Positions 46,899-59,540 of a stretch of DNA of 64,000 bases are shown piece by piece (position 1 is the stretch's first letter; each line of letters starts with the position of its first letter). The stretch is from Thereva unica (lineage: Eukaryota; Arthropoda; Insecta; Diptera; Therevidae): positions 87,925,975 to 87,989,974 of the forward strand of contig OX465285.1 in the NCBI GenBank assembly GCA_949987705.1, in the 5' to 3' direction. Both the position numbers and the translations under genes were made by a program. Below the pieces are notes generated by a model. It made no database searches. It was not told where the DNA came from and saw only the letters and a list, made by a program, of their open reading frames with translations.

Positions 46899-48383
46899 TT
46901 TCGATTAGTTTTTGACTGTTCCCCGTCTATTAATTTTTAGTACCAGTGATTTGGCGCCAAACTGTTTACAGTCGAGCTCTTAAATAAAGCTCGGGACAAT
47001 TTTTGTGATTACAGGATCGGATTTTTTAGTTCGGATTTATTATAAAAATTTAATAGGTTTGTTCCCCGTACTTTCTGCATTCTGTCACTGACTGCAAATT
47101 CTCTTCCACATCCCTATTGCCAATTAGTGCTGTTATTTTATTATAATGGAAGATGAAATCATATAGACATTCTGCTTCTAATTAAAATAATTTGAAATAA
47201 CGTAGTATATCCTGCAGAAGAAACGACATCTGTTGGCAGATAAAAGTATCTCGGGTAATATATGTTTATATCCATATTCCAATTAACGTTTTTCTAAAGG
47301 ATGTATTTATTTATTCAAAAATTTATTTAAATCAATTAAAAATCTCAAAATATATGTCAAAAGTTGTGAATACGTGTCATCGAACGTTTAGTACTAAAAT
47401 CGAACAGAAGTTCAAATTTTTTAAGACAGAACTGTAAAATTAATTTTGAAATGTTTCTTCACCTGCAGGTCCACCATTTTCACTTTTCCTTTGTAGATGT
47501 ATAAATTTGTATACGCAACCTGTCATTCTGTTTTCCTCTTTTTTCCTAATTCCTGTACATTTTACAATACATTTGCCTTGGATTACAAAATAAAGGCAGC
47601 CAGTCGCGGAAAAAATCAATAAAATTTTTGGAAAGTAGAACATCAGTTTCCGGAAATTAAAGCAACGAGCTTTCCGAACATAAAAGAAAAGTGAGTAAAG
47701 TTTGCGGTGTTATGTGGTTTTCTAGGTACGGTTTAGTGGGCGAAAATTTTGTCAAAACGCCGGCAATTTCTCTATTAAAAGTCCAATAGGCCAATCGGAA
47801 TATACACTAGCATTTGGCAAATACGAAAAAAATCTCTGCTGCTACCACAATTTGCCAGTGGCAGTGACTAAAAAAAGCGTTCTTAACCAGCAAGGGAGTG
47901 CCATCCCACCATATCGCCGTCGTGTAGGCCCTTGTTGGTGCAATTATTTAATCAAGAAAAGTGAAATTCATCAAGAAAAATCAATGAACTCGCCCCTTAA
48001 AGTTTTTTTCTTATCGTCAGTGATTGAACTTGAATGCGCCCATTACACGGGAATCATACTCAATTAGTGTGAATTTTAAAGGAGGAAGGTGAAGATAGAG
48101 ACTGTGTGAAATTTTGACATTCTTGTCTTGCGTCCAAGTTACAATTTAAAGTGGTTTCTTGATGGTTAAAATATGTTTTATTCCTCAATAAGAAAATTGA
48201 TTTAATATATAAAATTTTTTTGGGTTGTTGGATTTTGTTCCTGTGATTAAAAAAATCCCCCTCTCACTTTCTCCACAGCGGACGTTGGACAAAAAAATAT
48301 ATATACAAGAAAAAAACGAAGAACTTATCAACTCAACTGCTAAGACTCTGTGTCGTTTACGGCAAGATTTTTCATAAATCAAA
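46899..48383. other. Divergent gap RNase H2A / AP-2 alpha
   Basis: It holds both promoters, the AP-2 alpha 5' UTR (probably within about 48280-48383) and the possible small ORF at 47440-47643. TTTGTTCCCCGTACTTTCTG at about 47058 resembles CTGTTCCCGTACTTGCAGAA at about 40515. Confidence 0.5.
47440..47643 (-). CDS. Possible small membrane protein (unrecognised)
   Basis: This 67-codon minus-strand frame lies in the 1.5-kb divergent gap between RNase H2A and AP-2 alpha. It starts with a hydrophobic segment (FPKILLIFSATGCLYFVI, residues 4-21) that could be a membrane anchor or signal. A Cys- and Lys-rich basic stretch and a polar tail follow (KSENGGPAGEETFQN). The layout resembles small mitochondrial or secreted proteins, but I recognise no family. 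Codon use and length do not rule out chance. No repeat similarity was seen here, which is the main reason to list it. Confidence 0.2.
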   Translation of the reverse strand: MFYFPKILLIFSATGCLYFVIQGKCIVKCTGIRKKEENRMTGCVYKFIHLQRKSENGGPAGEETFQN

Positions 48384-51300
48384 ATGCCACCTGCTAGAGG
48401 GGATGGAATGCGGGGACTGGCTGTCTTCATATCGGACATTAGAAACTGTAAGTAAAATTTTCTGTATAGATGATGATTATCCGTTTTTACTATATATATA
48501 ATATAATCAAAAAGTTATCCACCCATCAACTTGGGACTATTTAAGCAATTGTGTCATTATGCAAATAAGTGCGGCATATACCAGGGTCAAAGACTTTTCT
48601 GATTTGTGCTTTGCGCCATCAATTACTACTCATTTACACAATTAACTTCTAGACGCTGCATCTCTTAAATGCATTGGGGAATCTAGCAAGTGGCTATAGA
48701 ATATAATATATATTATAATATACATATTCATATTCAAGAAAAAGATTAACATTGTAGAAGAGGCGGGCAGAAGGACAAGTTTTATCGTAACTTCCTTATC
48801 GGGGGTATGCTCTCTCTGCTTGTGCTGTTTCATAACGTAAAAATTCTGCATTGAAACAAGAAGAAAAAATTTTATATATATATATTTTTTTCAGATGCTC
48901 TCTATTCTGTGTAAAAATTTATCTTGAAGTGCGTTGTTTGTTCAGAATATGACGGCTTATCTGGTGTGTGTTATGCCCTGTGATAACATTCAACTAAATA
49001 TTTCTTAAGAATTATAAATACAGATCTTTAAATGCTATTTTCAAAACAAAAATCGTTATTTCTAAATGAAAAATTTGTTTTTAACTTAAAATGTTTTTAA
49101 AAACTTGATGCGCTTATGACGATTTTGTCAATGATTCATCGTTGAAATTGTTGAGTGAGCGACGAGCAACGTGCAAAGTGGGTTAATGATGCCAACAATT
49201 TTTAATTCACTTCTCTTATGAATGATTTAAATATTCTCGACATGCTTTTGACGTTTTTGTATCTTATATACTTTCTATAATAAATCATGTATGTGAGACA
49301 TTGAGTCAATATGTTATCGGATAGATTTCACAGTATGGGTTGACTGTAATATGTAAAATATTGAGGTATACTTAGTGTTACGTCCAAGTTAATTATTATT
49401 AAGTTAATTTCATTTAAATGGCTTGTAATATTGCTTGCACAGTATCTAAAAAGTAGAATGGCTTCAAGGTTCAATTCCCTGATGGCGCCCGTCTCTTGCA
49501 CTTTTGATATGTGTGCTGCATGTATCGCTTAATTCTTAGGTGATCTTTGGCTCTACGGTTTAAGTCATAATACAAACCTCTTGCAGATAATTGAACAAGA
49601 CTGCACAAATTTATAATGATATACTTGAAGTTTAGGCCATTTATGATATGGGGATTTATGACGGAAACTAGTGTAATTTAATTAAAAAAACGCTAAGTAG
49701 TTTTCCTTCTTTATTTCTTTCTTTTGATGAATTGGGGCCAAAAGTACCTCGGCCACCTGCTTGGCCCATTGTACTTCGCTATTAAAGCTCACTTTTGTAG
49801 ACCAACCTGCTTGAACAGGCTCAGTAGTCTGCTAGTGAATTATGGCTTAGGTTTGACTGTTCGAGCAGAGTATCGTCAAACAAGGAGATCCTGGCCCCTG
49901 TGCAGAAAGTCGAGTCTTAACGATACGACAAGTCGTTTGAGTTAAAGAAAGTGATGTTCCAGCCGAATCGCGACTTGTGGAGTTTATGCGATTTTACTTG
50001 TGGAGTTTATGCGATCCAGTAAAATCCCCAAAAAAACAGTCATAGTCGTTGCAAGACGTTACAGTTTCAAACGAATACCTCTCGTTTCCCATAAAACGGC
50101 TCTCTTCTGGTGTGTGTCATTTTCAATAGAACTAACGTTCTATAGATTTCATTCCACAATTCGCGAAAACTTATGCATGCGTCTGCATGAGCTGACCAAC
50201 GAATCGTTGATAGACTTTTGACGGTGGAATGGGCTTGAAGGAGTTGCCAACGGAAGAGTTTACAACTCTTGTAGTAGAGAAATGAACGAGCCAGCCTGCT
50301 GCACATTCACCTACTAATTTGAGCAAGGAGTTGCTTCGATCATTCGTATGCAGGACAGATAATTTGTGAGTAGGCGAGTTCTCATAAGTTGATAGTCGAT
50401 GATAGGAATTTTTCCAGTCATTAAACCTTCTTTTTCGTCGAACCGACTCTCCCGCCATTAAAATGGCAGAATTCAGCAATTTGAAGTCTAGCAGAATTCT
50501 GCAGTTACACCGCAGTGATGCATTTTGGAATCACTCAAGGTCCAAAAAAATCTAGCGCTTAATTCGTGAACTAATGCTCGTAGAAAGTTGAATTCTCTTT
50601 ACCAAGCGATTTAGAAAAACCACCTATTTGTTTAAATAAATCCTCAATCGCAATTATTGTCGAAGGGGGGCGCGGATGGCGTGATAGCGTTCACGGAAAA
50701 ACAGGAGCACGAGACCAGTGCGACGAGCAACGACGTATTTCCTGAGTACGCCCATATAGCCAACGAGCGCGCGTGTTTAGCACAGAATGTAATATTTACT
50801 TTGAGTCATCTCTTTTATCATCAGTGTATTTGTTGCCACGATTGGCCGCCTCTAATATCTAGCCGCCCTAGGCTCGGGCCCACTGGGCCTTAGGGGAAAT
50901 CCGCCACTGTACAGGGGCCTAAACTCAACTTAGCATTTCCACTTTAGACCCGAAAGTCTTAATTCGACTGAAACTTTACTTTCTTCAACTCAAACGACTT
51001 GTCACGAAACACGACTCGACTTTCAGCACAGAGGTCTCATTCTCTTGCTATCGTAGGGCACTCACCAAGATCATGAAGAGCACTCTCACTCTCCTTAAAA
51101 CGAAGCCTACAAGTGGTGTGGGGTGGTGGGTCTTGCTTTCTTACATAAGTGATAATTCCGGGCTTAGTGTCCGCTAATTAAGGCAGCAAGGGTCTTGACA
51201 TCCCTTCTATTGTGCCCCAACAATTCCTTGGCTGCGTTAGTTGTCCAGCTCAGGCACACACCACCAGCGTTCGGTGTGTTTCATCAACGTTCGATCAGCA

Positions 51301-54300
51301 AGAGTCCTCTTCAACAAAAAGGTTCTTATTCCACAATGTTGAACATGAATTGCTACAAATCTTTCGTTTTACCTTCCTCACTTGGATTTAGGACACACAT
51401 TTACTGAAGGACAATTTTTGTCTTAAAATAGTTCATACTTTATATAAATAACTTTTCTTCTCAGGAAATATGGTAGTAAACATAATTTTCAGATGTCTTT
51501 ATTGATTTTGCGATTAAAGCCTTGCACATTACGTAATAAACTTGTTTTCTTAGAACAAAAACGGATAAACATAATATTGCTGTATGCAAATTAATTACTT
51601 TCAAACACACTTGAATCCCCACAAAAAAAAATGTAACAATTATATCCATTTTTTTCCACAGGCAAAAGTAAAGAAGCTGAAATAAAACGAATAAACAAAG
51701 AGCTCGCTAATATTCGGAGTAAATTTAAAGGTGATAAAACTCTCGATGGTTACCAAAAAAAGAAGTACGTGTGTAAGCTTCTATTTATATTCCTGCTTGG
51801 CCATGACATTGATTTTGGACATATGGAGGCAGTTAATCTGCTTTCATCTAATAAGTACTCAGAAAAACAAATTGTATGTGAATTTTTCCTCTTGTTTAAA
51901 CAAATTGTGTATAAATATTAACAAAATGTTTTTTTTCATTTATAGGGATATTTGTTTATTTCAGTTTTAGTTAATACAAATAGTGATTTAATAAAGCTTA
52001 TCATTCAATCTATTAAAAATGATCTTCAATCAAGGAATCCTATACACGTTAACTTGGCTCTGCAGTGCATTGCCAATATTGGCAGTCGAGATATGGCCGA
52101 AGCGTTTTCGAATGAAATACCAAAACTTTTGGTATCAGGGTAAGATTATAACATAAATTAATTGTTCGACAATAATTTCTAATTTCCAGCGATACAATGG
52201 ACGTAGTTAAACAATCAGCTGCTCTCTGTTTGCTTCGACTTTTCCGTACATGTCCTGAAATAATCCCTGGCGGTGAATGGACAAGCCGTATAATACATTT
52301 GCTCAATGATCAACATATGGGTGTTGTAACAGCAGCGACATCTTTAATAGATGCATTAGTTAAGAAAAATCCAGAAGAATATAAGGGTTGCGTAACTTTG
52401 GCTGTTTCACGTTTATCTCGAATAGTAACGGCAAGCTATACCGATTTACAAGATTATACATATTATTTTGTTCCCGCACCATGGCTATCTGTTAAATTGT
52501 TACGTCTTTTACAAAATTATAATCCGGTAACAGAAGAGCCAGGTGTGCGGGCTCGCTTAAATGAAACGCTTGAGACAATTCTTAATAAGGCACAAGAACC
52601 ACCGAAAAGCAAGAAAGTTCAACATTCGAATGCGAAAAATGCGGTTCTATTTGAAGCCATTAATCTTATTATACATAGTGATAGTGAGCCAAACTTGTTA
52701 GTAAGAGCATGTAATCAACTTGGCCAATTTTTGAGCAATAGAGAAACTAATTTACGTTATTTGGCTTTGGAATCAATGTGTCATTTGGCTACATCAGAAT
52801 TTTCACATGAGGAAGTTAAGAAGCATCAGGAAGTTGTTATTTTATCGATGAAGGTAAATCAATTTGTTATCAAAGATTATCAGTAAAGAAATGTTGTTTT
52901 GTTTATTAGATGGAAAAAGATGTATCAGTACGTCAGCAAGCTGTGGATTTACTTTATGCAATGTGTGATCGTAGCAACGCAGAGGAGATAGTTCAAGAGA
53001 TGCTTAACTATTTAGAGACAGCTGATTATTCTATAAGAGAAGAAATGGTGCTGAAAGTTGCCATCTTAGCAGAAAAATATGCGACAGACTATACATGGTA
53101 ATTTATGCCTTAAAATACTAGCTGTTTACCCTTTTATAAATTTCTCATAAACACTTAAGGTATGTCGATGTTATATTGAATCTCATCCGAATTGCTGGTG
53201 ATTATGTATCAGAAGAAGTATGGTATCGTGTTATACAAATTGTAATTAATCGCGAAGAAGTACAGGGATATGCAGCTAAAACCGTATTTGAAGCCCTTCA
53301 GGCACCAGCATGCCATGAAAATATGGTTAAAGTTGGTGGCTATATATTAGGTGAATTTGGTAACTTAATAGCTGGTGACTCAAGATCCGCACCAATAGTT
53401 CAGTTCAAGCTATTACATTCGAAATACCATTTGTGCTCACCAATGACACGCGCTCTTCTACTTTCAACATACATTAAATTCATAAATTTATTCCCTGAAA
53501 TTCGCACGAATATACAAGATGTATTTAAGCAGCACAGTAACTTGAGATCAGCTGATGCTGAGCTACAGCAAAGAGCTAGTGAATATCTTCAGCTAAGCAT
53601 AGTTGCATCTACTGATGTATTGGCCACAGTTCTCGAAGAAATGCCATCTTTTCCAGAGCGTGAAAGTTCGATTTTAGCTGTTTTGAAGAAGAAAAAGCCA
53701 GGTCGTGTACCTGAGAATGAAATTAGGGAAGCTAAGAGTCCACAGCCAGCGGCACAAAATAACACACAAATCAACCATAAGTAGTTTTATACATTTTTAG
53801 GCTGGATTAGTAAAATTAATTTTATATATTGATTTTAGGCAAAATAGTACTGCAAATGCTGATCTTTTGGGCTTAAGTACACCGCCATCAGCCACAACAA
53901 ATAATATCTCTGCATCGGGAACACTTATAGATGTATTAGGAGACATTTATGGCGCTAACAATTCCACCGCTGCAGTATACAACTCAAAGAAATTCCTATT
54001 TAAAAATAATGGCGTTCTTTTTGAAAATGATTTAATTCAAATCGGTGTTAAAAGCGAATTTCGGCAGAATTTGGGACGTTTAGGATTATTTTACGGGAAT
54101 AAGACACAAGTTCCTTTGCAGGTTATTTTCCCTCATTTCTTTTAAAACGAAGAAAAACCGTTTAAATAATAATTTTTGATAGAATTTCTCACCTGTTCTT
54201 CAATGGCCACCGGAAAGTGCTTTGAAATTAAATGTACAGATAAAACCAGTCGAACCGACTCTGGAAGCTGGTGCACAAATTCAACAATTGCTCACAGCGG

Positions 54301-57300
54301 AATGTGTAGATGATTATGCTGATACACCATCAATTGATATTTCTTTCCGATATAATGGTGTTCAGCAGAAGGTTAATGTAAAGCTACCTTTAACATTAAA
54401 TAAATTCTTTGAGCCAACGGAAATGAATGGTGAATCATTCTTTGCTAGGTGGAAAAATTTAGGAGGGTAGGGTTTATTACTTTGTATATTTTTGCGTTGA
54501 GATAGTAATTTATTGCGATTTTTTTAGAGATCAACAACGAGCACAAAAAGTTTTCAAGGCACAAATACCACTAGATTTACCTGGTGCTAAGAACAAACTT
54601 ATGGGATTTGGTATGCAGTTATTGGATGGTATCGATCCCAATCCAGACAATATGGTTTGCGCTGGAATAATTCATACTCAGACGCAACAAGTTGGCTGTT
54701 TGTTGCGCTTAGAACCAAATAAACAGGCTCAGGTAAGATATTACTATGCTGAAGTTTAAGATAGATTAGGTTTCTCGGACTTGTTGAGTTTGCGTCTACT
54801 AGTTTCCGGTAAAATTGCGTTCTAAGCTTTTTTGCTGGGGATTGAAAAGAAAATCATCATACAATTGTGGGGAAATAAACGGGAGCGCGTGTTATAAGTC
54901 TGTTCGGCGACCTGCTCCAGCTCAATCTGAAATATGTACAAGGGTGATGATACACGACTCAATTGACCTTCGTAGAGTGGTTGTATGGTGCTCCAATGCT
55001 CTAAGAGCTACTGGTGATCGCCATCGTGACATCTTGAAAAACTTTCTTGCAGCCGAATTGAATCATTAACCCCATCGACGCCTACTTATACTAAGCATCA
55101 TCTCCGGGCGCCTAAAATCAATCTTTGTAACATTGCTACAGTGTCTTATTCAGGGCTCGCGAGGTCTATATTTGTCTGTAAGGGCTTGATGTCAACAAAT
55201 CTACTGGATCTGACGCTATATACCCCTTATTCTTATAAAGAAAAACGCGTCTTGGTTAAACTTTTGTACATATACGGTGTGCCCCAGGGCTAAATTCTGT
55301 CGCCTGATCTATTTGTAATCTAGCTTTATTGATGATGGTGACGCTCCTTGGATAATGTAAGACAATCATGCTCTATACCTTGTGGCTGGCAAAAATCGTC
55401 GAATCGATGACGCTATACTATTCCAGGGTTGAAAACGAGAGGCCGGCGTCAGGTTAATGTTCGATCGACGGGCTGCCAGCATTCTAACCGATAACGTTAG
55501 GTGAAAAGATCAAGACCCATATCGTACCCGTTTATGTGCCAACAGAGACCAGCCTGGACGCGAACAAGGACGAATTTTACAATCTGCTTCAACACGCTGG
55601 ATACGATAGCTCGAATCGAATTAATCATACTCGCGAAGGACTTTAATGCACATTCCGGTGCAGATCGAACCGGCTGAAAAGGAAGGATGGGCAAATTCGA
55701 GGAGAAATTAACGACCACGGTTTACGCCTCCTTTCATTCGCAGCGTCAAACAATTTGATCGTTGGCAACAGCATCTTCCGCCATCTACTCAAACACCAAT
55801 TCTCTTGGCGAAATCCATCCGGCAACGACTCGTCGATGTTAGACTACGTTTTGATCAACGCAAGATTTCGTGGATCGGACCATTATCGATCGAGGCGAGA
55901 GTTTCAAATGGCATTATTCAACAAATTCCCGGCGCTCGTACTATCGGACGATTTAGATGTAAAAGAAAGGCGATTATCGAAGTCCAACTTGGGATGTGCA
56001 TTGGAGTTGTGCCAACCTATCCATAAACGGACGCAGCCATGGATCTTGGAAAGCTGTCTGGACCTCGTCGATCAGCGGAACGAATGAAACATGTCGACTT
56101 TGAGCAACACCGAAGATTGAACAAAGAAGTTCGGCAGAAAATGAAATGGGAACGAGAAGCGTACTGGAATAACGTTGCGGCCGATATGGAAGAAGCGGCG
56201 TCGAGGCACCGAACCGACAATTAACGAGGTGAAGACAGCAATAAAATCGGTGAAAAATAGGGAAAGCGCCGGGAATGGATCAAGTAACCGCCGTGATGAT
56301 CAAAGTCAGATGATGATCGTGAACTAATGTTCAACTCTATTAATAACGACATTGAACTTATTATAGAGTGGGGAAAAAAGAATCGTGTCGAATTCAACCC
56401 CTCCAAAACCAAGTACTGTCTTATTTCAAAGAAAAAGATCAACACATCACCATCCTTGACAGTGGATGGCGTGGAAGTAAAGGCGGACCCATCCCTTCAC
56501 ATCTTAGGCGTGACATTAGCCAAAGACTTGCGATGGAATGACCATATATTCCAAATCGCCAAACAAGCATCCCAGTGCTTGGGATTTCTTAAGAGGTGCA
56601 GGTTCCTCCTCCAGCCATCGGCCCGTGCTGTTATTTATAAATCCTACATTCGGCCTCTTCTCGAATACAACTCCCTCATTTGGGGCGGCGCTCCAATAAC
56701 AACCTTAGCATGGTTAGATAAGGTCCAAAAAAAGGCCCTTAAGTTAATTAATGACGATACCGCTTGCTCCACCATCGACCCCCTAAGCCACCGTAGGAAT
56801 GTAGCAGCACTGACAAAATTTTATCGCTACTATCATAGTGACTGTTCCTTCGAGTTAAACGCTCTTTTGCCTCCACGGCAATCTTATACCCGCAACACCA
56901 GATTAGCCCACTCGTCCCATTCCCTGCACCTGCAACTACCCTTTTCACGCACTCAACAAGATATGAATTCGTTTGTAAATAGAACAACTCGACTGTGGAA
57001 TAATCTCTCGCAGTCGGTATTTCCGAGCTCCTACAACATCCAAGAGTTCAAACGCAGGGTTCATCACCACCTTCTTCAATACCCTCCCGTACCTTCATAA
57101 TCCCTAACCTCTTCCCCCCACTCCTCCACGGTACTAAGCTTACTGCTAGACATTGCACCATGACGTGACAAATGACATGACGGACTAGTAATACAAAGGG
57201 TGATTCCTGAGCTTAGCACTGCCACATAAAAAAAAAAAAGAGGCGATGTCTTATCACAACGCATCTCGTAAGATTTTGGCGCAATATTAGCTAAAGATTT

Positions 57301-57666
57301 TCGGTGAAATGAGGTTAACTTTATCGCTCCTATAACAGCGCTTGTTTCAGCGAAATCAACGGTCTCCTGCCTCAACGGCCTACCCGCAACTTCAGATTGG
57401 TTCGCTCGGTTATTTCCACTGTTCATAGTTCCGGTTTTAGTGTACACTTTAGATAAGGAATTCATTCTTAAACAGAACTCATCGTAAGGCATGTTTCCTA
57501 AGAAGATTGATAAGATTAATATTAAAAACACTGCTATAAACCATCTCAATAAAAAAAAATAAAACATAATTACCTTTCTTCCTTTCAGATGTTCCGCTTA
57601 ACAATTCGTGCTAGTAAAGAAACTGTAACACGCGAGGTATGCGAACTACTTGTTGACCAATTTTAA
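48384..57666 (+). CDS. AP-2alpha: AP-2 adaptor complex alpha subunit, ten coding exons
   Basis: Coding exons are 48384-48447, 51662-51873, 51946-52139, 52190-52853, 52910-53097, 53160-53780, 53839-54121, 54183-54466, 54528-54732 and 57589-57666. All junctions are GT-AG and keep frame, giving 2793 nt and 930 aa, close to Drosophila alpha-adaptin (about 940). The start [20 protein letters not shown] matches the family. Residues about 30-590 are the helical-repeat trunk, with phosphoinositide-binding basic residues near KKKYVCK. A short hinge holds [10 protein letters not shown] (from residue 650). The ear has a beta-sandwich (about 700-815) and a platform domain ending VCELLVDQF. The protein joins beta, mu and sigma subunits to bind cargo, PIP2 and clathrin accessory proteins at the plasma membrane. 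Introns 1 (3.2 kb) and 9 (2.9 kb) contain repeats; the last exon supplies only 25 residues. A poly(A) signal lies at about 57752. Confidence 0.98.
48448..51661 (+). other. AP-2 alpha intron 1 (3.2 kb)
   Basis: Mostly unassigned. Bases about 50640-50910 end with a sequence that reads in reverse CAGTGGCGGATTTCCCCTAA, like a hAT-type terminus, but I found no matching left end. TA-rich DNA lies at 48490-48510 and 48870-48890. Confidence 0.5.
54830..55390 (+). mobile_element. Weak Jockey-like RT trace in AP-2 alpha intron 9
   Basis: Short pieces in different frames read [15 protein letters not shown] and YGVPQG-stop-ILSPDLF, as in the front half of Jockey RTs. Heavily degraded. Confidence 0.4.
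55430..56300 (+). mobile_element. RTE-clade relic: endonuclease domain to RT start
   Basis: Frames read [36 protein letters not shown] and [20 protein letters not shown], the C-terminal part of an AP-type endonuclease. Bases about 56225-56300 resemble the linker [14 protein letters not shown] just before the RT. Several shifts and stops are present. Confidence 0.75.
56300..57240 (+). mobile_element. 5'-truncated Jockey-like element with A-tail
   Basis: An uninterrupted 257-codon frame (56327-57100) covers the RT thumb to the ORF2 end: [77 protein letters not shown] and [18 protein letters not shown] 12-base A-run at about 57229-57240 ends it. The intact frame suggests it is younger than its neighbours. 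It lies inside AP-2 alpha intron 9 in the sense direction, next to or within an RTE relic. Confidence 0.85.
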
Positions 57667-58731
57667 GTAAAACATTTAAAAAAAGAGGAATTACGTTTAA
57701 AGCTATCAAGAAATATACATTGTTTATAAATTCATACATGCTATACAAAGAAATAAAAAAAAATAACACACAAAATCTAAGCAGTCTGTAAAAAGATAAA
57801 ATTATTTACCGATATTATTATTAAAAACAAAAAAAACTTTATTAAAAAATTTATTTCCTAAAAAAAATGAAAAACTCATGAATATATAGAAAAGACAGAA
57901 AAGAAATTTAAATAAAACGAGAAAATAATGAAAAAAAAATAATTTTAAGGTGAAAAATCTGTATGAGAATTTACATTGTAGCAAAATGTTATTGAAGTTA
58001 AAAAAAAATAAATAAATAAATAAAATTAAAAAAAAATCTCACTAAATAAGAGTAAAAAAATTTGTTGAATAAAATTGAACATATACACATTATATATATA
58101 AATAAATATAAATATATTTAAAGATTAAGTAAAAAATGAGAAAATGAAGTTTTTAAAAAACTTATAAAAAAACAAAATAAACTTTGAAATAAAAGTATTA
58201 CTCATTTTTGGAGCTTTCGATATATGAGCAAATTTATGGAAATTATCAACAAAATGGAGTTATATATACAATATGTAATTATAGCTAAATAAAATGGAAA
58301 TTTAAAAGTTATTTTATATATTTTTCATTAACTCATTGTTAGTCTCAATTGGACAAATGTTTCACAAATATTGATATCAACAAATTCACTGAACACGAAA
58401 GGGTATATGCTACTGCACTTACGCTTTAACTATATGTTTTTTTATTAGCGAGACTAGGGAGAGCCGAGAAATCTAGTTGAAAGGAAGTGGAGAGTGAATA
58501 AAAAAAGACACCAAACGTCAGCCACGGGTTTTCGTAACTGGTACACATTCAATGCTACCACGAAAGCGACTGAAGATCTAAATCAAAGCATGTGCCTTGT
58601 TGTAAGTAAGGTTTGGATGCTCCAAAATTTTTGATAGAGCATGGAACTGGAGGCCCAAGTAGCAGTTTGTCCCGCTATTTTGATGCCTGAAGTCTGAAGA
58701 ACACTTTTAAGCCTTCCCGAATGTGCTAGTG
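57667..58731. other. AP-2 alpha 3' flank, extremely A-rich
   Basis: Bases 57740-58330 are almost wholly A/T with repeated AAATAAATAAA and TATATATA. No gene is visible. Confidence 0.6.
57752..57757 (+). promoter_or_regulatory. Probable poly(A) signal of AP-2 alpha
   Basis: AATAAA lies 86 bases after the AP-2 alpha stop. The following kilobase is very A-rich with several further AATAAA copies, so longer 3' ends are possible. Confidence 0.45.
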
Positions 58732-58860
58732 CAGCGGTCGGCAATCCAAATGCATTGGCGTGCCACTAAATAGATAATTAAAAGAACTGCACATTAAGCG
58801 TGCCATTGTATATGAAAATAATTTTATTTGTGTAGTAAAAACATTTCACAAAGCACCTTC

Positions 58861-59402
58861 AAAGGCCCCCATTCACATACAGGCCGCCGGCAGGTCGTGG
58901 CCTCAAAGATCAGGTCGGCAGGTACGACCCTATCAAGGCCACTCAGTTGGACTGAGGGATGAAGACTTGAAACATCCGTCTGATAGGCCATGGACTGCAG
59001 GTGACCTCATGATTCCCTACACATATAAGCGAAGACGACGGGCGCTTTCAGTAATGCAGGATGCGTGCGCAATTGACTTATTCAGTCATTGAAAGCTTAC
59101 ACTTTCAATTGCTGAATAAGTCATTTGCGCACGCATCCTGCATTACTGAAAGCGCCCGACAGTTTAGCGTGGCAGGTTGTTAATTGAAGTGAAAAATGTT
59201 CATGGCTTCAACGAAAACTTCAGATTGAATAGAAGTTCGGATCTTTAGGCCCGGACTAACGATAAATACCCACATGCATAAAGATTTTTGTCAGTTTGCC
59301 TGGGCTACAGGCGTCATCCAGTTGATACTTGGTTTCAAGGTGATAAACCTTTAGGCCACGGCCTGCCGGCGGCCTATTTATGAATGACTGGATGGGGCCT
59401 TT
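58861..59402. mobile_element. AAAGGCCCC-family MITE
   Basis: The left end AAAGGCCCCCATTCACATAC, then AGGCCGCCGGCAGG, matches the reversed right end AAAGGCCCCATCCAGTCATT, then AGGCCGCCGGCAGG. It is 542 bp with a central hairpin at 59039-59158 and no transposase. Confidence 0.8.
59039..59158. repeat. 57-bp-stem hairpin with 6-base loop
   Basis: Arms 59039-59095 and 59102-59158 pair at 54 of 57 positions around the loop CTTACA. The stem begins CGGGCGCTTTCAGTAATGCA. Confidence 0.92.
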
Positions 59403-59540
59403 ATTTCAACGCTCGAGAGAACTGTGCCCGCGGCCTCTATAACAGCCACGTACGGATATGAAAGGGGATGCTTACGCGATTGTCGAGTCTGGCGTGCCAT
59501 CACAGATCTTCTGGCGTGTTACCTAGTGGCTACGACCTGA

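Larger units (their letters stand above)
58732..59540. mobile_element. Possible hAT-like element hosting another MITE
   Basis: The left end CAGCGGTCGGCAATCC with ATTGGCGTGCCAC is a common hAT-type start. The right part has two GGCGTGYYA motifs (about 59490-59520) and may end near 59540 at CTACGACCTG. No 8-bp duplication was found, so the ends are uncertain. The element 58861-59402 lies inside. Confidence 0.4.

Noticed and set aside
46481..46915. 144-codon plus-strand frame
   Set aside because: It is antisense to RNase H2A, which has all its catalytic motifs.
49465..49490. GGTTCAATTCCC resembling a tRNA B box
   Set aside because: No A box at the right distance and no cloverleaf could be drawn.
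50171..50479. 102-codon minus-strand frame in AP-2 alpha intron 1
   Set aside because: No recognised motif and its start region overlaps unassigned repetitive-looking DNA.
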